The notes under the pieces are model-generated. The model saw only the letters and a list, made by a program, of their open reading frames with translations, was not told the DNA's origin and searched no databases. A program made the position numbers and the translations under genes. This document shows, piece by piece, positions 8,678 to 17,657 of a stretch of 64,000 nt of DNA (position 1 is the first letter of the stretch; each line of letters begins with the position of its first letter). The stretch is from positions 186,001 through 250,000 of the forward strand of contig CALSLT010000009.1 of assembly GCA_943787265.1 (NCBI GenBank), given 5' to 3'. The stretch is from an uncultured Planctomycetaceae bacterium (GTDB taxonomy: Bacteria > Planctomycetota > Planctomycetia > Planctomycetales > Planctomycetaceae).

Positions 8678-9625
8678 CTACTTCTTTTTCTTCTTCGGCT
8701 TGCGCGGTTTTTTCGGATCCAGGTTGGCGTTGAGATCGGCTTCTGAAACGGAAGACTCGATGCCGTTCTTCGGGACGTTGCCCTTCGCGAGCCAGACCAT
8801 TCCGTTCAGCACGACTTTGCGGTAGTTCTCGTTGCTCCAATTGTCGTGGAAGTGGCCGCCGGTGAAGCCGAATCCTCGGCCTCCGTCAGGCCGCTCGACC
8901 GCCCACATCATCGCTTCGGCTCGGCCTTTTGCCTGTTGGATATGCGGATACGGGCCCTTCGGATGAACGTAGGGGCCGTTGCGAACTTCGTCATCAGGAG
9001 AAGCGACCAGAATCGGCACGAAGGTCATGTTCTCACCCTTGCCGGGTTTGTTGCCTGGCAGGTCCGAGATGAACCGCATGTTGAAGTACCATTCGTCCTT
9101 GATCTGAAACGGCTTGACGCCTTGCGTGATCGGGTGCTTCTCGAAGTGGTTGAAGACGGGCTCCCAGATCGGATTGCACGAGAACGAGTTTTCGTAGTAG
9201 CCACCGATCCAGCGTTTGAATTGCGGCCCAGCCTGGTCCTTCAGAACTTCGACGCCGTAGTGCATGCAGCCAATGCCGACGCCCTTCGCCGTCCACTCAT
9301 CGATCAACTTCATGCGGCGCCCGTTTTCCTGAACGACTTCGTGTCGCCCGCCACCGTCCATGTAAAAGACAACCGCGTCGGCATCTTTGAAGACAGATTC
9401 GTCTTTCGGCCAGCCGTTTAGAACGATTTCAACCTGCAGGCCAGGAACGTTTTTGAGGCACTTGTCGAGAAGCTGCACGCCGGCGTTAAATTCGTGCATC
9501 CGCGGCGGGTGAGACGGTTTTCCGGCGATGACGACGATTTTTTGCAGATCATCTTTTGCGGACGCTGAGTTCAGCATCGTCAGGGCAATTGTCAGACACA
9601 GTGCAGAAAGAAGACGCAATTTCAT
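8678..9625 (-). CDS. ThuA-domain exported protein
   Basis: 315 residues with a signal peptide starting MKLRLLSALCLTIALTML (start chosen at the methionine that directly precedes it). The mature protein is a ThuA-like (trehalose utilisation, class I glutamine amidotransferase-like fold) domain. Visible landmarks are IVVIAGKPSHPPRMHEFNAG, VFYMDGGGRHEV, GVGIGCMHYGVEV, and the C-terminal GFTGGHFHDNW. Planctomycetes carry many such proteins next to sugar dehydrogenases and heme proteins; the reaction is not established. The tail is strikingly basic (PKKPRKPKKKKK). It lies between a DUF1501 gene upstream and a monoheme gene downstream on the same strand. Confidence 0.85.
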   Translation of the reverse strand: MKLRLLSALCLTIALTMLNSASAKDDLQKIVVIAGKPSHPPRMHEFNAGVQLLDKCLKNVPGLQVEIVLNGWPKDESVFKDADAVVFYMDGGGRHEVVQENGRRMKLIDEWTAKGVGIGCMHYGVEVLKDQAGPQFKRWIGGYYENSFSCNPIWEPVFNHFEKHPITQGVKPFQIKDEWYFNMRFISDLPGNKPGKGENMTFVPILVASPDDEVRNGPYVHPKGPYPHIQQAKGRAEAMMWAVERPDGGRGFGFTGGHFHDNWSNENYRKVVLNGMVWLAKGNVPKNGIESSVSEADLNANLDPKKPRKPKKKKK

Positions 9626-9910
9626 GGTGATCCTCAACGTTGGCGAGTGCGGGGCGTTTAGCTACGGGAGTGGCATTCTGACCCGATCGGGCTGTCGAGA
9701 ACAGTCTACTGCCAGCCGGCATGCGCATGCGGCAAGAGGCCACTTGTGCTGCCAGTAGAATTCAGCCACCGGTTTACACCGACGAAGGAACGAATCAGGA
9801 AGCCACAGGGCCACACCGGTAGCGAACCTGTCGCTCAGGATTGTTCGGAATGGGCTGACGACACGGAGTGTCGTGCCACTATCCGAAAGTTTACGGACCG
9901 TCTGCGGCTG

Positions 9911-11326
9911 TCAGAACAGCTCCGTGATGGGCTGACCTTCGGTCAGTAGATTGAACGGACGATTCTGTCGGTCTTTGGCTTCCAGATTCTCGATGCCCAT
10001 CGCGTGGTAGACCGTTTTTGTGACGTCGGCTGGTGTCAGCGGTTTGTCGGCGGGGTATTCGCCGAAGCGGTCGCTGGCTCCGTAAGTCTGGCCGCCTTTG
10101 ATTCCGCCTCCGGCCATGACGTCGGTCAGGCAGTGGGTCCAGTGATCTCGACCGGCTCCGGTGACTCCGCCAGAGCGTGGATCACCGATCTTTGGCTTGC
10201 GGCCCATTTCGCTGGTGATCAGAAGCAAAGTTTCGTCGAGCATACTGCGGTCCGAAAGGTCTTCGATGAGGGCCGAGAAGCATTGGTCGAACTCGGGTAG
10301 CAGGTCCTCTTTCAGACAATCGAAGTTACTTCCGTGAGTGTCCCAGCTTCCGCCGCTGCGGCATTTCTTCGCGAGTGGTGAGCCAATTCCGTGTCCCATC
10401 CAGAAAACGGTGATAAAGGGGACGCCCACTTCGACCAGGCGGCGAGCCATCAGCAGACTCATCGCGTTGACTGATTTGCCGTATCGATCTCGCACGGCGG
10501 CGGGTTCGTTGGAGATGTCAAACGCGGACGCGGTCGAGGACGAAGCCAGTAATGACATCGCTCGTTCGGTTTGCTGATTCCAGGTCCTTGTGGCGGCGAA
10601 TGTTTCGAAGTCTCGCCGAGCGTCATCGAGCGTCGTTAGAAGATTGCGACGAGTCTCCAGTCGACCGTTATCGATGCCGGCCTGAAGTTCGAGCGACGGT
10701 GCAGTGAATTTTGTCGGCTCTTTCTGATCGCCGAGCAGGTACATCGGATCGTGCTGCACTCCGAGCTTCGCAGCGAACTGACCCGGCCGAGTGTACGGCT
10801 TGCGGCTGGGCATGTGCGGCAACGAAATGGCGTTCGGCAGGAAGTCGTGAGCTGGCCGGCGCGATGCAACGACCGAGCCCATGTACGGCCAGTCGTCGGG
10901 AAAGGGCGTGCGGTTGTTGCCGAGCGTCCGGAAACTCTGGTCAGCTTCGTGACCGGTGAGGTTGTAGTAGTAGCCGGCGTGGTGATCGTTCGTGTTGACG
11001 CTCGAGCTGACCGAGTTGATCAGTGCAAGATGATGTGCCTGCTTTGCGAGCTGCGGCAAATGTTCGCACAAAGTGATGCCGGGTGCGGATGTGTTGATCG
11101 GTTCGAACGGGCCTCGGTATTCCCGGGGAGCCTTCAGCTTCATATCCCAGGTATCGACGTGCGACGCTCCGCCACAAAGGAAGAACAGGATCGTCGACTT
11201 CGCCTTGCCCGCGGGGGCTGACATTCTGGCGGCATCTTCTTGTGCGGCGGAAACGCCAGCACCGGAGAATCCCGCGATTCCGGTGGCTGAAGCAGCAAGA
11301 AAAGTTCGGCGATTAGTGCGATGCAT
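9911..11326 (-). CDS. DUF1501-domain exported protein (Tat-type signal)
   Basis: 471 residues beginning MHRTNRRTFLAAS, a twin-arginine type leader followed by an Ala-rich hydrophobic core. The DUF1501 family (sulfatase/alkaline-phosphatase-like fold) is recognised from ILFFLCGGASHVDTWDMK near the start, GGSWDTHGSNF in the middle, and LLITSEMGRKPKI...GRDHWTHC towards the end. These Asp/His positions correspond to metal ligands in the alkaline phosphatase superfamily. In planctomycetes this gene usually pairs with a DUF1549/1553 heme gene; here its partner is missing and it sits between ThuA and the giant RTX protein. Start chosen to give the RR motif near the N-terminus. Confidence 0.9.
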   Translation of the reverse strand: MHRTNRRTFLAASATGIAGFSGAGVSAAQEDAARMSAPAGKAKSTILFFLCGGASHVDTWDMKLKAPREYRGPFEPINTSAPGITLCEHLPQLAKQAHHLALINSVSSSVNTNDHHAGYYYNLTGHEADQSFRTLGNNRTPFPDDWPYMGSVVASRRPAHDFLPNAISLPHMPSRKPYTRPGQFAAKLGVQHDPMYLLGDQKEPTKFTAPSLELQAGIDNGRLETRRNLLTTLDDARRDFETFAATRTWNQQTERAMSLLASSSTASAFDISNEPAAVRDRYGKSVNAMSLLMARRLVEVGVPFITVFWMGHGIGSPLAKKCRSGGSWDTHGSNFDCLKEDLLPEFDQCFSALIEDLSDRSMLDETLLLITSEMGRKPKIGDPRSGGVTGAGRDHWTHCLTDVMAGGGIKGGQTYGASDRFGEYPADKPLTPADVTKTVYHAMGIENLEAKDRQNRPFNLLTEGQPITELF

Positions 11327-11506
11327 TTTGAGAATCCGAGTCGTCTGCGTCTGAGCGGTTTTCAATCAGCCCGAAAGGCTCGTCCATTCTCAGGTTCTGG
11401 ATGAATGACGCAAGACTAAAGGATGAAAGTGTTCGCGCATAAAAATGGGAGGCCGGCGTGACCGACCTCCCAGAGATTGGAGTTTCAAATGTGAACGCGA
11501 AATCCG

Positions 11507-14500
11507 TTACGGAAGTTGGTCGACGACTTCGCGGAAGCCGCGGAAGATCCAATCGCGATCGGCTCCGGATGAATCTCCAAAGTACCAGTCTTTTCCGTGA
11601 TTGCCGATCATGATGTCACGGGCTCCGTCATCAAGGACAGTTGTGTTAGCTTCGAGTTTGACTCCGCCGAGACTTCCGCTTCCAGAGCGGATCGTACTGA
11701 CTCGGTTGTTGTAGCTCGTGCGGGAAGTCCACACGCCCAGGATTGCGGACAGAGCAGCGTCGTCGTTGTCGTAGACGGTTGAGCCGCCGATCAGAATGTC
11801 GTCAGCACCGGAACCGTCCAGCCAGTCGCGTCCACCGCCGCCGATCAGGATGTCACGACCGCGGCCGCCATTCTGGTAATCGAAGTTGTCGCCACCGATG
11901 AGGATGTCGTGACCGTTGTCTCCGTACGACCAGTTGTTGCCGTTTCCGCCGCGGATGATGTCGTTGCCGTTTCCGCCTCGGAGGTAATCATTGCCGTCGC
12001 CGCCGTCGATGTTGTCATTTCCGTTGTTTCCGTAAATGACATCGTTGCCAGCTCCGCCAGAGATGTTGTCGCTGCCTCGGCCGCCCGACGCTCGGTCATT
12101 TCCGGCGCCCAGGTCGATGGTTGAGGATTGGTTGATTCGACCGTTGAAGTAAACTCGGTCGTTGCCGTCGCCGGTGTCGACCGAAATGCTGGTCACATCC
12201 GACTGACTGAAGGTGTTGGACGTCGACGTGCGAGTTGCGTACGAGTAGGTGTAGACGCTGATCGAGTTCCGCGATCCGCGAAGCGACACATAGTCGTTTC
12301 CGGCGTCGCCGTTGATGATCAGAACTCCGTCGACAAGTGACACTCCGCTATCGCTGGCGTCATCGTTGATGATCGTTCCGTTTGCCGATGGGTTCCCGTC
12401 AGTGGTTAATGTGACGGTGAAGCCTTCGTTGGCCTCGACGTCTGAGTCATCGGAGACGTTGACGGTTACCGTCGCTGAAGTTTCGCCGGCAGCGAAGCTG
12501 ATGGTTCCCGATGGCAACGCTCCACCGAAGTCGTCAGCGTTAGCTGCATTGCCGCCGCTGCCGGCTACTGAATAGTCGACCGATCCGGCGGCGCTCGTGT
12601 TGCCTGATCGGGTGACAGTAAAGGTAAACGCTCCGTCGGCTTCGTTGCGTGACGCGTTGTCAGCAGCGATGTCGAAGACTTCCGGCTCGACATCATCGTT
12701 TTGAATGACTCCGGCAGCAGTTGCTCCGATGATTTCGGCATCAACCGCGTCGGACAACGTCACAACGAAGTCTTCGTCAGCTTCGAAGGTCGTGTCCCCC
12801 GAGACGTCGATCGCAATTGTCTGCTGAGTTTCTCCGGCCGCGAATGAGACAGTGCCGGTTGGCAGGGCTCCACCAAAGTCGTTGGCGTCTGTTCCGTTGG
12901 CTCCGGTTCCGGAAACACTAAACGTTGCTGACGACGTGCCAGCAGTCATGCCGGTCCGAGTTACCAGGAATGTGAACGAGGTCGTCCCCGCATCACCTTC
13001 CGCTTTGTTGGCGTCCGTCGCTGTCAGGGCGATGTCGATTTGCACGTCGTCGTTAACAATCGTGCCATCCGCAGACGCAGTTGTGATCTCGCCATTTCCG
13101 GAAACACTGTCGAGCGTCACGGTGAAGTCTTCGTCAGCTTCGACATCGTTGTCTCCACTGACGTTGATGGTGATTGTCGCTGTCGACTGTCCCGCTCCGA
13201 AATTCACCGAGCCCGACGGAAGCGTTCCGCTGAAGTCGTCAGCGTCAGCGGCATTGCTCGCGAGACTGTAGGTTGCTGATGCGGCGCCGCTGGTGTTGCC
13301 TGTTCGGGTGACAGTGAAGGTGAAGGCTGTCGAGCCGTTGTCGCCTTCTGCTTTGCTGGCATCGGTGGCGGCGATGGCAAAGTCGGTGTCATCATTGACG
13401 ATCGTGCCGGCCGCTGTTCCGGTTACAACCGTTGCGCCGCTGGATGATCGGAGCAGGTTCACGGTGAACCCTTCGTCGCCTTCGACATCGAGATCACCCG
13501 CAACGTCGATCGTGATTGTCCGGGATGTCTGATTTGAGGCGAACTGAGCGACTCCCGCTGGGAATACACCAGCCAGGAAGTCATCAGCCGTTGCACCGTT
13601 GCCGGTCACATTCCAACTAACGTTGTCAGGGATGTTGGTGACGCCGGTTCGAGTGATCGTGAATGTGTACGAGGTCGATCCCGAGTCGCCTTCTGCTTTG
13701 ACGGCGTCCGTCGCGACGATTGAAACATCCGAATCATCGTTGATGATCGTTCCGTTCTGAGTTCCGGTTCCAATCTGAACGCCGGCCGACGGGCTGACGA
13801 GCGTGACTGAAAACGCTTCCAGAACCTCGACATCGATGTCTCCATTGACCCCGACCGTGAAGGTCTGAGTCGAAACATTCGGATCGAATGTGACAGTTCC
13901 AGTCGGGAAGGCACCGCCGAAGTCCGCGGCGTTGGCTGCGTCGACGCCGATGCCGGCCGTCACGTAATCAATGGTTGCCAGCAGGCTGAGATCACCCGTT
14001 CGAGTTACGGTGTAGGTGAAGTTCGTCGTGCCGGAGTCGCCTTCTGCCAGCGAGGCGTCATTGGTGGAAAGGCTGACGAAGGATGTCGGAGCGTCGACGC
14101 TGACTGAAACGTCAAGCTGATACATCTGCACGGCGTTGTCGGCTCCACTGATCCGCACGTAGTACGTGCCGGCAACGTTGAGATCAAAGGCCGTCAACGA
14201 TTCCGAAGCTCCGATTCCGTTGGCACTGGCTGTTGTCAGAACGGTCGTTCCGTCCGTGCCGAGAATCTCAAACGAAAGATCGCTTTGAGCACTCGCGTCA
14301 TAAGGGGCCTGATTGTTCTGCCCCTGACGTCCCTGGTTATAGGTCGGACCTTCTGGCGAGAGGTTCACATCGATCGACGAGTTCGCGCTGACTGTGAAAC
14401 TGAAGACGTCGATGTCGGAATCATCGTCGATGCTGACAAAGTCGGTATCGTTGGCTTCGACTCGCGTGTCGTTGGCCTGAGTGCCGATCGAGACGGTCAC

Positions 14501-15490
14501 TCCGTCGCCGATTGAACCGAGGTCCGTCGCTGTGCCGGCCGTGTCGTTGGCGCCGTCTTTCTCGTTGACGTCTCCGTAGTTTCGGTGAGCGGCCAGGATG
14601 TCGTCGAGCTGTGGCCCGTCAAAGCCCGTGCTGACAAAAGGCTCCATCAGGAATGCGGCGTTGTTTGATTCAACATGACTGAACCCAACTCCGTGGCCAG
14701 CTTCGTGAGCGACGACGTTGCGAAGCCTGAGCGAGTCGTTGCTGATGTTTGCGTAAAAGTTGTCTGCCGTGTCGATGACCATGTCGCCGACGGTCGGAAA
14801 GAAGTTGTAAGCAAGGACTCCGCTGTTGCCATCGATAAAGTGGCCGCCGATGCGGACGTCGCCGCGAACTCCAAGAACGCCGGAACTTGTCCCGGTCGAC
14901 GAGCTGAACGTCGCTCCGTCGTCGTTTGGTTCGTAGATGTAGGTGATGCCGGAAACATCGCTCCATTCATTGAGCGATGCTTCGACCTGAGTGAACCATG
15001 CTTCGCCAACGTAGTTGGTGTCGCTGGGCATGTGGACGTCGTTGTAGTAACCGCGAAAAGTCTCAACCAGGTCGCTGGGGGCGGTAGCTTCACCGTTGAA
15101 ACCGGGAATGTTTGTTCCGTCGGGAGCGATACTCCAAGTCAGCGTGATCGCCTCTCCAAGAGCGATTCCACCGCCGTCCGTAGCCGTGTTCGTCCAGCGG
15201 CCGTCGGCGTTGAATTCAGCAATGCCGACTTCCTCGTCGTGATGCTCAGCTTCGTAGGCGTCGACGATGGATTGCGGAGTATCCGGAGCGAAGACTGCGT
15301 GCGGGTGATGATCAATTCCATCGGCACCAAGGTGGGTCAACAGGACTCGAGCTTCGAGGCCTTCGCTTTGTCGAGCCGTGGCGAGAGCGAGTTGTCGTCG
15401 CTGTCGACCTCGCAGCATCGAAGCCAGTAGTCGACTGGTAGTAAGCATAGTTTGAACGAAACGCGCGCGACGGAGCCCTGGAAACCGCAT
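11507..15490 (-). CDS. Giant extracellular matrixin-type metalloprotease with PPC, five Calx-beta and RTX-like repeats
   Basis: 1327 residues. The start is supported by AGGAG seven bases upstream. The N-terminus is basic, then LEARVLLT (about 46-53), the motif found just before the mature part of many giant planctomycete surface proteins. The protease domain holds HEAGHGVGFSH (about 262-272), an exact HExxHxxGxxH zinc site, followed by the Met-turn context AFLMEPF. A pre-peptidase C-terminal-type domain follows (about 345-470). Five Calx-beta repeats (about 475-1060) each contain 'EGDxGxxxFxFxVTRTG' and end in 'GTIxNDD'. The C-terminal part is glycine/aspartate-rich with RTX-like nonapeptides (GGxGNDxxxG). 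Calx-beta and RTX units bind calcium. Role: secreted or surface-bound protease or adhesin. Confidence 0.9.
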   Translation of the reverse strand: MRFPGLRRARFVQTMLTTSRLLASMLRGRQRRQLALATARQSEGLEARVLLTHLGADGIDHHPHAVFAPDTPQSIVDAYEAEHHDEEVGIAEFNADGRWTNTATDGGGIALGEAITLTWSIAPDGTNIPGFNGEATAPSDLVETFRGYYNDVHMPSDTNYVGEAWFTQVEASLNEWSDVSGITYIYEPNDDGATFSSSTGTSSGVLGVRGDVRIGGHFIDGNSGVLAYNFFPTVGDMVIDTADNFYANISNDSLRLRNVVAHEAGHGVGFSHVESNNAAFLMEPFVSTGFDGPQLDDILAAHRNYGDVNEKDGANDTAGTATDLGSIGDGVTVSIGTQANDTRVEANDTDFVSIDDDSDIDVFSFTVSANSSIDVNLSPEGPTYNQGRQGQNNQAPYDASAQSDLSFEILGTDGTTVLTTASANGIGASESLTAFDLNVAGTYYVRISGADNAVQMYQLDVSVSVDAPTSFVSLSTNDASLAEGDSGTTNFTYTVTRTGDLSLLATIDYVTAGIGVDAANAADFGGAFPTGTVTFDPNVSTQTFTVGVNGDIDVEVLEAFSVTLVSPSAGVQIGTGTQNGTIINDDSDVSIVATDAVKAEGDSGSTSYTFTITRTGVTNIPDNVSWNVTGNGATADDFLAGVFPAGVAQFASNQTSRTITIDVAGDLDVEGDEGFTVNLLRSSSGATVVTGTAAGTIVNDDTDFAIAATDASKAEGDNGSTAFTFTVTRTGNTSGAASATYSLASNAADADDFSGTLPSGSVNFGAGQSTATITINVSGDNDVEADEDFTVTLDSVSGNGEITTASADGTIVNDDVQIDIALTATDANKAEGDAGTTSFTFLVTRTGMTAGTSSATFSVSGTGANGTDANDFGGALPTGTVSFAAGETQQTIAIDVSGDTTFEADEDFVVTLSDAVDAEIIGATAAGVIQNDDVEPEVFDIAADNASRNEADGAFTFTVTRSGNTSAAGSVDYSVAGSGGNAANADDFGGALPSGTISFAAGETSATVTVNVSDDSDVEANEGFTVTLTTDGNPSANGTIINDDASDSGVSLVDGVLIINGDAGNDYVSLRGSRNSISVYTYSYATRTSTSNTFSQSDVTSISVDTGDGNDRVYFNGRINQSSTIDLGAGNDRASGGRGSDNISGGAGNDVIYGNNGNDNIDGGDGNDYLRGGNGNDIIRGGNGNNWSYGDNGHDILIGGDNFDYQNGGRGRDILIGGGGRDWLDGSGADDILIGGSTVYDNDDAALSAILGVWTSRTSYNNRVSTIRSGSGSLGGVKLEANTTVLDDGARDIMIGNHGKDWYFGDSSGADRDWIFRGFREVVDQLP

Positions 15491-16152
15491 ACATATTCTC
15501 CTGAGGTGATAACAGAGAAGTGAAAATGGGGCAGATGGGAAGTGAAAAATCTCTGACGAATTTCCGACACTTTGAGATTTTGACTAAAGCCCCGGCACCT
15601 CAAACGCATCTCACGTGCCGATATGACACGAAATCTCGAACTGACCGAAAAGTCATTTCAAACCCAACGAATCTGTGGGCGAAATTGAGTGCGCGAAAAT
15701 CGAACCATCGTTCGGTGGGCGTTGCGGCCAACTGATACAGGTTGCGGTGTGCCGTAATTCGCTGCGGTGACTAGCGCAGAATGCCGCAGGTGCGTTCGTA
15801 ACGTCTGACTGGTCTGCGGGATACGCCTCAGGGTTTCCGAAGAAGCGGCCGATGTCCATTACGGAAGACTGGGACTGGCGGGCTGGCTGAGGGGGTGTGG
15901 GGTCCTGGTTAGAGGCGCCCTGCCAGCGTCTGCGAACATGCGTGTGTGATTTCGCAACCGGGCAAACAGACGCGAGACTGCCGTTTGGCGATGCCGGCTC
16001 CAGCCGGACGGTATCGGGAAAACTCGCGTGCCAATTCAAGGAGCAAGCGGTTGGCACCAGGCCCGGAAAGCCAAAAGCCTGAAGGAAAACCAGCCTCTTG
16101 GCCGGTCTTCGCTTCAGGCTTTGAATGTTCGTAGTTCTGCCTGGCTGAGTTC
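15491..16152. other. Intergenic stretch, no gene supported
   Basis: About 660 bases upstream of the giant minus-strand gene and downstream of the next minus-strand gene. It presumably holds the promoter of the giant gene. Short open frames on both strands lack ribosome-binding sites and protein-like composition. The only clear structure is the long hairpin at 16074-16122. Confidence 0.5.
16074..16122 (-). terminator. Long imperfect hairpin, probable terminator
   Basis: AAAGCCTGAAG at 16074-16084 pairs perfectly with CTTCAGGCTTT at 16112-16122. The intervening bases can add an inner stem (ACCAGCC with GGCCGGT, one mismatch). It lies 30 bases beyond the stop of the minus-strand gene ending at 16153. 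The U-tract is short. Confidence 0.5.
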
Positions 16153-17553
16153 TTACAGCTCGGGAGGCACGATCAGAGGCTTAGGCTCGACGTCCGTTTC
16201 TGCTTCAGCCGGGGCCGCTTTGCCAGTGACTGTTTCGACTTCTTCCGTCACCTCTTCTTTGGACGGAGTGTCGGTGACCGCTTCATCAGTCGCAGCTTCT
16301 GCGGTGTCGTTGGCGGCGACTTCGTCTGTCTCCGCTTTGAACGGGTGCTTAGCTTCCCATTTCTTCCAGAAGGCGGGAGCTCGGGTATTTCGCCAGAGAG
16401 CCAATGCGTTTCCGACATGGCTATAGAACGTGTAGTTGCTGAGGATTTCTTTCTTCGTTTTCGAAGTAGTGTTTTTAATAATCCAGTCTGCCGCTTTCAA
16501 AATCTGCTCGTGCGGCGGGTGAAGCTCTTTCGGAGCGATGGCCAGCCACTCAAGGTGATGGCCAGTGGCGATGACGTCTTTGTAAGAGTCGTAGTCTTCG
16601 GGAGTGTTGAGTGCCGCTTCGCCATCCGGCCAGTTGTATGGCCAGTGACCGTCTTCAAACTGTGTGACGAGCAGGATGTCTCGAACACTTCGCAGATAAG
16701 TCATCGCCTCTTCGTGAACTTCGTCGGACAGAATGTCGAATTCATCATCAAGCCGGACGAGCGACATCAGCGAGTAAACTCGATGAGTGCCGCCGCAGAC
16801 TCCGTAAGTCTTATGACCTCGCATCTGTCGCCGGGCGATCATGTCGAAGTTCAACTTTCGGTGATGACCGTTGACCCATTCTTTTTGTGGAGCAATCCAG
16901 AGGCCAAAGCCCATCGCTGACCATTCGGTTTCTCGTTCGTCGAGATCGAAGTCGTAAATCGCCTGCTCGATCATTTGCTTCAGCGTGCCGTTTGGTCGGC
17001 CAGGACTTCGCACTGGCTGGTCCAGTGGGACGCCGGCTTCTGAGAGGCAGGCTAGTGTGTGGTCGTGGTGAACAGAGGCTCCTCGGTCGTGCCCCCAACG
17101 AACGTAGACGCCGGTTGGGCGGTCTTCGAGTAGCGGTGCGACGTCCGGTCCCCATGAAAGAAGGAAGCGACCGTGGTCGAGCAGCAGGTCTCGCATGTCA
17201 GTTCCGGACATGATCGACGGATCCTGAAATTCAGCGTCGACGTGCCAGGTTCGCAGGGCGTGTTCGACGTGATTCGGTCGAAGGTTGTCTGGCGAGAATT
17301 GTGGCTGCACCTGAATCAGAACGGCGGCCAGTTCTTCGTCGCTGACGACTTCCGGATCATCGTACAAGGGCTTGATGACTAACGGTTTCTGGCGTTCGAT
17401 TTTCGGCGGGCTGAATTTGACTTCGCCAGTCACGATTTCAGTGAACTGCTCGGCCTGGTCAGGACTGAGTGCCACCCACCCAGCTCCGAAAGCCGCACAG
17501 GTCACAAGCTGGACGGCCAGAAAGCCAGTCAGTTTTGAGCTTTTCTTATTCAT
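16153..17553 (-). CDS. Membrane-anchored alpha/alpha-toroid (terpenoid-cyclase-like) protein
   Basis: 466 residues. There is one N-terminal membrane segment (about 8-28) and then a large helical domain with blocks reminiscent of squalene-cyclase/prenyltransferase toroids, such as GHWPYNWPDGEAAL, TGHHLEWLAIAP and YGVCGGTHRVYSL. The last 80 residues are acidic and Glu/Ala/Thr-rich (low complexity), ending IVPPEL. It lies 104 bases downstream of a polytopic membrane protein on the same strand, probably as one operon. No catalytic DXDD-type motif is visible, so it is more likely a binding or structural toroid than a cyclase. Family assignment is by pattern only. Confidence 0.65.
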   Translation of the reverse strand: MNKKSSKLTGFLAVQLVTCAAFGAGWVALSPDQAEQFTEIVTGEVKFSPPKIERQKPLVIKPLYDDPEVVSDEELAAVLIQVQPQFSPDNLRPNHVEHALRTWHVDAEFQDPSIMSGTDMRDLLLDHGRFLLSWGPDVAPLLEDRPTGVYVRWGHDRGASVHHDHTLACLSEAGVPLDQPVRSPGRPNGTLKQMIEQAIYDFDLDERETEWSAMGFGLWIAPQKEWVNGHHRKLNFDMIARRQMRGHKTYGVCGGTHRVYSLMSLVRLDDEFDILSDEVHEEAMTYLRSVRDILLVTQFEDGHWPYNWPDGEAALNTPEDYDSYKDVIATGHHLEWLAIAPKELHPPHEQILKAADWIIKNTTSKTKKEILSNYTFYSHVGNALALWRNTRAPAFWKKWEAKHPFKAETDEVAANDTAEAATDEAVTDTPSKEEVTEEVETVTGKAAPAEAETDVEPKPLIVPPEL

Positions 17554-17657
17554 AGTGATTGCCCTGCCGATTCAGGAAACCAGGTCGGCGGCCTGGATAG
17601 TCGATAACGAAATACGTTGAAAATGTGCGGCGTCTGCAAAAACGTCGTGGCCGCTGC

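Noticed and set aside
11830..12110. Dense short DNA repeats suggesting a CRISPR or minisatellite
   Set aside because: The periodicity is that of RTX-like glycine/aspartate nonapeptides within a continuous reading frame; there are no spacers.
12316..14090. Long tandem DNA similarity
   Set aside because: Explained by the five Calx-beta domains of the giant protein.
15653..16057. 134-residue minus-strand open frame in the long intergenic stretch
   Set aside because: No ribosome-binding site, Pro/Ser/Arg-rich and without protein-like pattern; not supported as a gene.
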